Shown here in pieces: positions 16,095-23,464 of a DNA stretch of 64,000 nucleotides (position 1 is the first letter of the stretch; each line of letters begins with the position of its first letter). Made by a program: the position numbers and the translations under genes. Source of the stretch: Bacteroidetes bacterium RIFCSPLOWO2_12_FULL_37_12 (lineage in GTDB: Bacteria > Bacteroidota > Bacteroidia > 2-12-FULL-37-12); contig MEPC01000038.1 in the NCBI GenBank assembly GCA_001769655.1, positions 125,761-189,760 of the forward strand, written 5' to 3'. The notes below the pieces were generated by a model. The model was not told where the DNA came from. It did no database searches and was given only the letters and a program-made list of their open reading frames with translations.

Positions 16095-19000
16095 TTACGT
16101 TTTATATCTTTTTGATATTTTCTTTTTCATAAATATTTCAGCAGGAAAAATTAAAGCCGCCAAAACGGAATTTATTACCAATTTGAAAAAGGGTTCGTCC
16201 TGAGTTAAATTATATGTATAAAGTTCGCTTAACAATAAAACATATTGAAATAGTATTAACAATGAAAAGGAAACCATTCCATTCATAAAGTTTAATGGTA
16301 TTTTGAAATATCCCGAAAAAAGGATGATAAAAAATAATATAATAATAAATACGAAAGAAAAACCATATTGTAAATGATTCTCGTGTAATTTTTTTTCGAC
16401 CTCAGCTTTTTTGATTTGCTCTTCTTTGAGTTCCTTCCGGTATTCTTCCATTTCCAGTTCATACATTGTCTCTAATTTTCCTATTTCGCGGTTTCTATCA
16501 TCGCTGAAAATGGAATCTTTTGCTTTCAGATATTCCTTAAAGTGCGAATATGCCATTTTGTAATTATTCATTTTTTCATACAGTTCACTGAATGCTTCTT
16601 CAAATTGTAATTTATAACCCAAATGTCCCAAACTATCAATAAGTGAAGTGACCTGATGAAAGCAGTTTTCTGATTCTTTAAATTTCTCTGTTTTACTAAA
16701 TAGAATTCCCATGTTTATTAAATGCCTTGCAATTTCTTTTTTATCGTTAATTTCTTTTGCAATTTTCAATGCATTTGCATAATACTCATACCCCATTGAA
16801 TATAAACGGTTGGATTGAGCCGTATCCTTCGATTTTATACTGTCACCTAAATCTATATATAGAGCCCCGATGTTTCCATAAGATCCAGATACGTTGCTTT
16901 TATCCCCGGTTTGTTTTCTTAAATCAAGAATTTTTTTCTGAATTTCAATTACTTTTTCTAAATCCCCGGTACTTTCCTCAATGGTAGCTATAATTTCAAG
17001 TGAACCGGCAATTCCTCTTTTATCACCCGATTTCTCATCCATTTTCAATGACTTTAATGCTATTTCTTTTGCTTTTTGAACATTATTTAAATAATAGTAC
17101 AACGTAGCAATATTCCTCATTGTAAAAGGAATTTTCAAAGAATCTTTAGCCCTTTCTAAAATTTTGAGGGCTCTTAACTGGTATTCCAATGATTTGGGAT
17201 AGTTTCCCTGTTGAAAATAAATGACACCAATGTTTCCCAGAATAGACGGAATCCTCTCTATATTATTAATACTTTCTAAAATTCTTACCGACTCCATGTA
17301 ATTGTTAAGTGCATTAGTTAAATGACCCATTTCGTTAAAAATATTTCCCAGATTTGCTTTTGCAATAGCAATACCTTTTTTATCATTTAATTTTTCCCGG
17401 ATTTTCAACTCTTTATCATAATAGTAACGGGCGGAATCAAGTTCGTGGGTTAGAAAATATATCGTTCCTATAGCATGCACGGATAATGCAATGTTTTTCT
17501 GCTTCTCTACCATCATTTTTTTTGAATCTTCGGGTAGTTTTAAAGAAACCCACAATGCTTGCCTTCCAAGCAAAAGCGCAGCATTCGGATTATTGCTTTG
17601 AATTCGTATAATTTCATCAGTTATTTCATCTATCAGTACAGTATCATTTGCGCTTATTTTATTATAATTAATACGGTTTTTTGAAATTTTTAACAAGCTG
17701 TCTGATTTATTCAATTCAAATCCCGAGAATGTAAAAAAAATAATGAACATCAGTATTCCTGCAACGCCGTTCATTGCCGTAGGTGTCTTTATAGATTTTA
17801 TTTGTTCAGATAGGACGATGAAACGTTTTCTCCATTTTTTTTCCCAATACTGATGAAAGGGAATTATTAATAAAGCAAGAACAGAGTTGAGGAGCAAATT
17901 CCAGAAAGGGGTGTTTCCAGTTATCCGTTCAATGTATGGCTCCGCAAATAATAATACAAATTCAAAGAAAAGTAATGTTGAAATGAAAAAGGAAATTGCA
18001 AAAACCCACTCTGGTAAATATATTTTTGTAATATAAAAAGTAAATGAAAACAGGATTATTAAAACAACCAGAATTATAGAATACTGCATTGTATTTTTCC
18101 TGCTTTTCTCTTCAGTATCACGTTTGATTTTTAAAAATTCTTCATTTTTTCTTTTAATTTCTGCCATAGTAAATTCATGTTTTGCCTCGTAATTGCCTAT
18201 GGCAGTGTTTTTATCTTCATTAAACAACGAATCGTTCAATCTTGCAAACGATTTTAAAAAAGTAAAGGCATCCTTCCAGTTTTCGTTAATTGAAAATAAA
18301 TCACTCAATTTCTCGTTCCAGTTTTTCCGGGCTTCAGTAAAGCCAATGCTGTCTGCTATTAACAGGGCTTTGGTCAGATAATTCTCTGCTTTCCGGTTTT
18401 CTTTCCTGATAATAAATAATGAGCCAAGATTTCCCAGGTTGGTGGTAACAAGATTCAATTCCCCCGATTTTTCGCTTACCTCTACAGCACTTAAATAATA
18501 GTGTTCTGCTTCCTGAAATAATGAATCCGTATTCCTGAATTTTCCGTTTTGCAAATTTTTATTAGCAGAAATAATAATTTCACCCATCAATTTTTTTATG
18601 TTGCCCAAATTCCCCATCCAGACAGCTATGTAATATGGGTCATTTATTTCCTCAGCAATTTTCAGGGCGCTCGAATAGGATTCATCTGCCTTTATGCAAA
18701 ACTGATATGCTTTTTTTAGGTCACCTTTGTCTTTTAGGGAATCTGCCAGGTCATCATATATAATACCGATATTGCCTAACCCGGATGCCAAAGCACTTTT
18801 ATTATTCAACTCCCTGTAAATAGCAACGGATGATTTGTAATATTCAATGGATTTTGCAAAATCTGCGATTTTATAATAAACTATCCCAATATTATTCAGG
18901 GTGTTGGCTTCAATGTCTTTCGCATAACTAACCCTTGCTTTTGTAAGTGATTTAAAAAAAAATTTAATGGCTTCCGGGTAATTTCCCAGTTTCTGATAAA

Positions 19001-19400
19001 CCTGCCCTATATGTGCAAAAGAAGATGCAATGCCCTGTACATCATTAATTTTTTCACGGATTTTCAAACATTTTTCCCAGTTAATTAATGCTTGTTGGTA
19101 ATTGTCTTTTTTATAATAAATTCTTCCTTTGGTAAGATAACCCACATTTAATCCATGAAGCCAGTTCTTTTTATGTGACAGATCAAGTACTTTGTCAATG
19201 AAGAAAAGCGCTGAATCCGGATTTGTTGTCTTGTATTCATTGGATAGTTGAATTAAAAGTTTAATATGATTAGTATCTTCGTTTCCTGTAGAAGGGAGTT
19301 GTTTTTTTATTAGTTGAACAGATAGAGAATCCGCATAGATAAACACTATTGATTGAAGGGAAAAATATAAAATCGCCAGATATTTTATAATAGCTCGCAT
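16095..19400 (-). CDS. Double-module TPR / coiled-coil / 3-TM membrane protein (family member 1)
   Basis: An 1101-aa protein with two copies of one module. It has an N-terminal signal peptide (IIKYLAILYFSLQSIVFIYA), TPR units (IASSFAHIGQVYQKLGNYPEAIKFF) to about residue 390, the motif SLFNEDKNTAIGNYEAKHE, a lysine/glutamate coiled coil, and three helices at about 437-520. A new hydrophobic segment (VAGILMFIIFFTFSGF) and second TPR array follow, then SIFSDDRNREIGKLETMYE, a coiled coil and three helices near 1007-1095. The TM block keeps EP-Y-I then N-x-x-LA-hydrophobic-P. No kinase, cyclase or phosphatase domain is present. It is the most diverged member of the five, and its linker shows no repeat DNA. 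Function unknown; a periplasmic TPR scaffold is inference. Confidence 0.85.
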   Translation of the reverse strand: MRAIIKYLAILYFSLQSIVFIYADSLSVQLIKKQLPSTGNEDTNHIKLLIQLSNEYKTTNPDSALFFIDKVLDLSHKKNWLHGLNVGYLTKGRIYYKKDNYQQALINWEKCLKIREKINDVQGIASSFAHIGQVYQKLGNYPEAIKFFFKSLTKARVSYAKDIEANTLNNIGIVYYKIADFAKSIEYYKSSVAIYRELNNKSALASGLGNIGIIYDDLADSLKDKGDLKKAYQFCIKADESYSSALKIAEEINDPYYIAVWMGNLGNIKKLMGEIIISANKNLQNGKFRNTDSLFQEAEHYYLSAVEVSEKSGELNLVTTNLGNLGSLFIIRKENRKAENYLTKALLIADSIGFTEARKNWNEKLSDLFSINENWKDAFTFLKSFARLNDSLFNEDKNTAIGNYEAKHEFTMAEIKRKNEEFLKIKRDTEEKSRKNTMQYSIILVVLIILFSFTFYITKIYLPEWVFAISFFISTLLFFEFVLLFAEPYIERITGNTPFWNLLLNSVLALLIIPFHQYWEKKWRKRFIVLSEQIKSIKTPTAMNGVAGILMFIIFFTFSGFELNKSDSLLKISKNRINYNKISANDTVLIDEITDEIIRIQSNNPNAALLLGRQALWVSLKLPEDSKKMMVEKQKNIALSVHAIGTIYFLTHELDSARYYYDKELKIREKLNDKKGIAIAKANLGNIFNEMGHLTNALNNYMESVRILESINNIERIPSILGNIGVIYFQQGNYPKSLEYQLRALKILERAKDSLKIPFTMRNIATLYYYLNNVQKAKEIALKSLKMDEKSGDKRGIAGSLEIIATIEESTGDLEKVIEIQKKILDLRKQTGDKSNVSGSYGNIGALYIDLGDSIKSKDTAQSNRLYSMGYEYYANALKIAKEINDKKEIARHLINMGILFSKTEKFKESENCFHQVTSLIDSLGHLGYKLQFEEAFSELYEKMNNYKMAYSHFKEYLKAKDSIFSDDRNREIGKLETMYELEMEEYRKELKEEQIKKAEVEKKLHENHLQYGFSFVFIIILFFIILFSGYFKIPLNFMNGMVSFSLLILFQYVLLLSELYTYNLTQDEPFFKLVINSVLAALIFPAEIFMKKKISKRYKT

Positions 19401-19413
19401 GAATTTTAAACCA

Positions 19414-19421
19414 CAAATCTA
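19414..19421 (-). promoter_or_regulatory. TAGATTTG -7 box of the 1101-aa TPR gene
   Basis: TAGATTTG on the minus strand lies 13 bases before the ATG at 19400 and fits TAnnTTTG. Confidence 0.6.
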
Positions 19422-19440
19422 ATCAATGTTAATATTATAT

Positions 19441-19647
19441 GCCCTGCAAGGGCTTAACTTCATAACACGGGGCATCGCCCTGTGTAGAATAAACTTACAC
19501 TTAACCCTGAAAGGGTTACACTTCTAATCCCTAAGGTAACTAAAGCATCGAATGATAAAAGTTACGCCCTTTCAGGGCTAAGGGAATCACCGAACTTACA
19601 TCACACAGGGCGTTGCCCTGTGTTAATATGTTACGCCCTTTCAGGGC
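19441..19647. repeat. Cluster of six GC-rich palindromes (GCCCTTTCAGGGC / ACAGGGCGTTGCCCTGT)
   Basis: In about 200 bp, six palindromes of two types mostly alternate: GCCCTGCAAGGGC, ACACGGGGCATCGCCCTGTGT, AACCCTGAAAGGGTT, GCCCTTTCAGGGC, ACACAGGGCGTTGCCCTGTGT, GCCCTTTCAGGGC. They are GC-rich islands in AT-rich surroundings. Farther on, 19760-19808 holds degenerate repeats AAATCTGTG / AAATCTGCG. No gene is visible between 19401 and 19866. Confidence 0.85.
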
Positions 19648-19866
19648 TAAATGAAAATTCAGGGAGAATCAGGGAGAGGTTACATTTGCAAAATCGCTAT
19701 CTTTCATAGAGAGAAATGTAGTATTTTTGTGTTTTGTAGAACAACAGTGAAAAAAAATAAAAAAATCTGTGTTTAAAATCTGCGTAAATCGGTGAAATCT
19801 GTGGCAAGAAAAACAATTCTGAACAGTAACTAAAAATAGAACCCTTATTTTAATAAAAGATTAAAT

Positions 19867-20112
19867 ATGTATTTTATCAGGAGTGTAAAATATATTAAAG
19901 AATATCAATTACTGCTTTCCTTTAACACAGGTGAAAAAAAGTTGGTTGATGTAAAACCTTATTTAGGTGGCGAAATTTTTGCACCTCTGAAAAATTTAAA
20001 ATATTTTAAGAAAGCCACTTTAAATAAAGACATTGATACAGTTGTATGGGATAATGGTGCAGATTTTTCACCGGACTTTTTGTATAAAATAGGAAAAGTG
20101 GTAAAGAAATAG
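19867..20112 (+). CDS. DUF2442 domain protein
   Basis: An 81-aa protein matching DUF2442: an N-terminal beta-strand region ending in VDVKPYLGGEIFAPL, and the family's closing motif VVWDNGADFSPDFLYKIG. Members are small, soluble and of unknown function. They are often paired with a DUF4160 gene in a toxin-antitoxin-like arrangement, but no such partner is adjacent. It faces dxr tail to tail with 44 bp between. A dense palindrome cluster lies upstream. Confidence 0.85.
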   Translation: MYFIRSVKYIKEYQLLLSFNTGEKKLVDVKPYLGGEIFAPLKNLKYFKKATLNKDIDTVVWDNGADFSPDFLYKIGKVVKK

Positions 20113-20156
20113 AACGCCATGCGCTCACCTCGCAGATCGCCGTAGCACTCGCTTAA

Positions 20157-21302
20157 CTACCTGGCAATTTTCCGCGTCTCACCATCCGTACTCACAAAGT
20201 CATCCAACGACGGACTATCAATAAATTTAATTTTTTCAAGGCACCTGCTTATGATTTCCGGAATATCCGAAAAGCGGATTTCTCCATTTAAAAATCGCTG
20301 AACAGCAATTTCATTTGCCGCATTTAATACACAGGGAGCATTTCCTCCTTTTTCCAGCGCCTGATATGATAATTTCAGACAGGGAAATGCCACTAAATCC
20401 GGTTTCTCAAAGGTGAGTCCTCCATTATTAAAAAAATCATATCGCGGAAAATTGGATTTTAACCGCTTGGGATATGACAACGCATAGTGTATAGGCAGGC
20501 GCATGTCAGGCAAACCCATCTGGGCTTTTATGGAACCGTCCTGAAATTGTACCATGGAATGAATGATGGATTGGGGATGTATGACCACCTGAATTTTTGA
20601 GGGATGCAGATTAAATAACCAATGGGCTTCAATCACCTCTAACCCCTTGTTCATTAAAGTAGCAGAGTCAATGGTAATCTTTTTTCCCATGTTCCAGTTA
20701 GGATGATTCAGTGCTTGTTCTTTAGTGACACTTAAAAGCTGATGAGATGTTTTCCCTCTGAAAGGACCGCCGCTTGCAGTGAGAATAATTTTTTCTACCG
20801 GATTTTCTTTTTCCCCTACGAGACATTGAAAAATGGCTGAATGTTCTGAATCCACTGGCAGAATGAGTACATTTTTTTTCTTCGCCAATTGTGTCACAAG
20901 CTCGCCGGCAACCACCAGCGTTTCTTTATTGGCAAGCGCAATTTGCTTTTTTGAATTAATAGCCGTTAAAACAGGTTTCAACCCGGCAAAACCTACGATT
21001 GCCGCTATAACCATCTCCACTGGTTTTTCTTTCACAATATCTTCAATGGCGTTTTCACCCGCATGTACTTTAGTGTCACTACCCGACAATTCTTTTTTTA
21101 AAAATTTATATTTTGTTTCATCAGCAATAACGGCATGCTTGGGCTTAAACTCCTTTACCTGGAAAAGCAACATTTCTGCATTGGTGCCGGCAGTTATTGC
21201 GAAAATAGAAAACTTATCCGGATGGTTCCGGATTACTTCCAACGATTGGATACCGATGGAGCCGGTGGAACCGAGAAGGACAATTTGTTTTGGGGGGGGC
21301 AT
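20157..21302 (-). CDS. dxr: 1-deoxy-D-xylulose-5-phosphate reductoisomerase
   Basis: Second enzyme of the non-mevalonate (MEP) isoprenoid pathway: rearranges and reduces DXP to MEP with NADPH. The 381-aa length is normal. NADPH fold LLGSTGSIGIQSLEVI; LANKETLVVAGE; catalytic metal/substrate region LPVDSEHSAIFQCL; LTASGGPFRGK; MGKKITIDSATLMNKGLEVIEAHWLF. All key residues appear intact. Codons 2-4 lie in a run of eight C immediately after the ATG, which is a potential slippage site. No other MEP gene is nearby. It may be followed by rseP in other Bacteroidota, but rseP is 19 kb away here. Confidence 0.96.
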   Translation of the reverse strand: MPPPKQIVLLGSTGSIGIQSLEVIRNHPDKFSIFAITAGTNAEMLLFQVKEFKPKHAVIADETKYKFLKKELSGSDTKVHAGENAIEDIVKEKPVEMVIAAIVGFAGLKPVLTAINSKKQIALANKETLVVAGELVTQLAKKKNVLILPVDSEHSAIFQCLVGEKENPVEKIILTASGGPFRGKTSHQLLSVTKEQALNHPNWNMGKKITIDSATLMNKGLEVIEAHWLFNLHPSKIQVVIHPQSIIHSMVQFQDGSIKAQMGLPDMRLPIHYALSYPKRLKSNFPRYDFFNNGGLTFEKPDLVAFPCLKLSYQALEKGGNAPCVLNAANEIAVQRFLNGEIRFSDIPEIISRCLEKIKFIDSPSLDDFVSTDGETRKIAR

Positions 21303-21571
21303 TTAAGTTGGAGTCGTTAATTCAAAAACAACTCAAGTTTAAAAAAAACATAAAACATTTAACAAAAAATTAAAAATGTTTAAGTATAGACGCATCGCAA
21401 AAAACAATCATAAAAATTTGAATTGTGAACTCCTTTAGTAATTTATTGTTAAGTGTTATATGTTATTCATTATTTTTTTAAAAACTTGTTTGTCTTTGGC
21501 ATAATACCATGTTGATATTAATTTGGAGTTATCGTTTCCAAAAGTAGTAATATTTATTCATAGTATACCCT

Positions 21572-21612
21572 TAACCCCTCTCCACTTTTTTGGAGAGGGG
21601 CTGGGGTGAGGT
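21572..21612. repeat. CCCCTCTCC...GGAGAGGGG hairpin repeat, copy 1
   Basis: AACCCCTCTCC, a T-rich loop, then GGAGAGGGGCTGGGGTGAGG. A near-identical copy lies at 52318-52358. It lies in the 325-bp gap between dxr and the GH3 gene, which otherwise shows only AT-rich sequence. Confidence 0.85.
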
Positions 21613-21627
21613 CTTTTAAGTTGACGC

Positions 21628-23121
21628 TTATACCTTCCACCTCCCCATCTTATCCACCACACTTCTGTCATTGCTGAGCCGCGGAGGTTTATTTTGACCT
21701 CCCAATTTCCCTTCTTCCTTCATAAATTCCAGAAACCCGCCTTTGCGAATCAACGTTACCACAAGCGGTTTAAGAATATTCCCTTTGATTAAATCCCGGT
21801 AGTAAATGTTTTTATCAGCCATCGCCTGATTCAAATCCATCGCAAATGAAGAAATGTCAGAAGGGTGTTCTGAAAATTCAACAAACCATTCGTGATAGGG
21901 CAATCCTTCTGCCGGGTTAACCTGCGGTGCCACTGTGAATTCTGTGATTTTTAAATTATGTTTATTAATAGCAAGCTCCATGGCTTTCTCCACTTCCTCC
22001 GCAATCACATGTTCCCCAAAGGCAGAAATGAAATGTTTGATTCTTCCTGTCACTTGAATGCGGGGAGGAGTTTGAGAAATAAATTTTACAGTGTCACCGA
22101 TGGAATATCCCCATAAACCGGCATTAGAATTAATAATCAAGGCATAATTAACTCCGGTTTTGACTTCCTCAATAGTAAGACGGGGAGGATTGGGCTGAAA
22201 AAATTTTTCGGCTGGAATAAATTCGTAAAATATACCTGAATTAACGAGCATCAAAAGTCCTTTTTCAATCTCAGCATCCTGATACGCAATAAAACCCTCT
22301 GAGGCAGGATATAACTCAAGTGTATCCACTTTTCCGCCAAAATATTCTTCAAATTTTTTTCGATACGGTTCAAAGCTGACTCCTCCATAAACAAACAGCG
22401 AAAAATGCGGAAACACTTCTTTGATTTTTTTTCCTGTTTTTCGGATCACTTTTTCAAAATACATCTGCACCCAGGGCGGAATGCCACTAAACAACGTCAT
22501 GCGCCGTGGCAAGGTTTCTTCCACAATAGCATCAATTTTTTGCTCCCAATCCTCTATGCAATTGGTCTTATAGGAAGGCATCTGGTTAGTTCTTAAATAA
22601 GCAGGGACATGGTGATTTACAATTCCTGACAGTCGGCCTGTCAACACAGAACCTGTTTTGTACATTTCGGGACTCCCGCTGAAAAAAATCCATTTGCCTT
22701 TTAAAAAACCGGATTTCCCGGTGCGGTGAATATAATGGAGAATGGCTGAACGGGTTGAATTAATATGATTGGGCATGGAATCCTTTGTGATAGGAATGTA
22801 TTTTACACCGGAAACAGTACCGGAGGTTTTACAGAAATACAGTGGCACTCCGGGCCATAAAACATTTGATTCGCCTTGTTTGATTAGTTCTATATATGGT
22901 TTAAATTCTTCATAGTCGCGAACAGGAACCCGTGCTTTAAAATCCTCGTAGTTTTTTATGAAATTAAAATTATGTTCTTTTCCGAATTTTGTTTTTTTTC
23001 CTTCCCGGATCAGACGGTTAAAAATTTTTTTCTGATAGAACGAAGGATGATTGCTTTGCCGTTCTATTTTGCCGATAGAATAGGTAGCGACTGGACGGCT
23101 GAGGAGGGTTAGAAGTGACAT
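21628..23121 (-). CDS. GH3 auxin-responsive promoter family protein (acyl-adenylating-type)
   Basis: GH3-family proteins are related to acyl-adenylating enzymes; the bacterial members' substrates are unknown. The 497-aa protein shows the family pattern: FGKEHNFNFIKNYEDFKARVPVRDYEEFKPYI, the nucleotide-loop-like YFCKTSGTVSGVKYIPIT, LYPASEGFIAYQD in the middle, and WGYSIGDTVKFIS plus TGRIKHFISAFGEHVIAEEVEKAM late. The ORF track begins at TTG 23208, but its first 29 residues (LYPYTLIPLYPYTLIPYTF) are translated TATA repeat. The real start is the ATG at 23121 (MSLLTLLSRPVATYSIGKIERQ). The last codons AAG GTA TAA form a single TATA-repeat unit. Confidence 0.9.
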   Translation of the reverse strand: MSLLTLLSRPVATYSIGKIERQSNHPSFYQKKIFNRLIREGKKTKFGKEHNFNFIKNYEDFKARVPVRDYEEFKPYIELIKQGESNVLWPGVPLYFCKTSGTVSGVKYIPITKDSMPNHINSTRSAILHYIHRTGKSGFLKGKWIFFSGSPEMYKTGSVLTGRLSGIVNHHVPAYLRTNQMPSYKTNCIEDWEQKIDAIVEETLPRRMTLFSGIPPWVQMYFEKVIRKTGKKIKEVFPHFSLFVYGGVSFEPYRKKFEEYFGGKVDTLELYPASEGFIAYQDAEIEKGLLMLVNSGIFYEFIPAEKFFQPNPPRLTIEEVKTGVNYALIINSNAGLWGYSIGDTVKFISQTPPRIQVTGRIKHFISAFGEHVIAEEVEKAMELAINKHNLKITEFTVAPQVNPAEGLPYHEWFVEFSEHPSDISSFAMDLNQAMADKNIYYRDLIKGNILKPLVVTLIRKGGFLEFMKEEGKLGGQNKPPRLSNDRSVVDKMGRWKV

Positions 23122-23125
23122 TGAA

Positions 23126-23183
23126 AAGGTATAGGGTATAAGGGTATAGGGGTATAAGGGTATAAGGGTATAAGGATATAAGG
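23126..23183. repeat. TATA repeat, single purine arm
   Basis: GGTATAGGGTATAAGGGTATAGG-type units immediately upstream of the GH3 start codon. Translated on the minus strand they create the false N-terminal extension of the GH3 ORF. Confidence 0.9.
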
Positions 23184-23242
23184 TGCGAAAGTTGGTTTCA
23201 CACTCCAAAATTCCAACATTCCTTAATAAAACGCAAATAATA

Positions 23243-23338
23243 TGTCACGCAAAGGCGCAAAGTGCGCAAAGCATTAAGTACGCAGAGAAAAAAAATCAAC
23301 TGATTTTTTTCTTTGCGCTCTCTGCGACTTTGCGTGAG
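23243..23338. repeat. TGTCACGCAAAG hairpin repeat, copy 1
   Basis: TGTCACGCAAAG, CGCAGAG, an A-rich and T-rich core, then CTTTGCG and CTTTGCGTGAG. A second, tighter copy lies at 49361-49442. Intergenic, between the GH3 gene and the TPR gene cluster. Confidence 0.85.
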
Positions 23339-23398
23339 AATTTTTTTTTTGCTGATATAGTTACTAATTTTCGTTATCAGAATATGTTTTATTTCCTA

Positions 23399-23406
23399 TA
23401 AATTTG
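23399..23406 (+). promoter_or_regulatory. TAAATTTG -7 box of the 815-aa TPR gene
   Basis: TAAATTTG fits TAnnTTTG and lies about 58 bases before the ATG at 23465, consistent with that ATG being the translated start. Confidence 0.6.
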
Positions 23407-23464
23407 CAATAGTTAAAATATTAATAATATCCCAGTCCTATAAAAACAATTCAACTGCAATAGC

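Noticed and set aside
19867-20112. DUF2442 gene as half of a toxin-antitoxin pair
   Set aside because: No DUF4160 or other partner lies within reach.
21375-21437. 20-codon ORF in the dxr/GH3 gap
   Set aside because: No promoter box, no coding bias and no conserved feature.
23122-23208. 29-residue N-terminal extension of the GH3 ORF
   Set aside because: It is a translated TATA repeat (LYPYTLIPLYPYTL), not protein.
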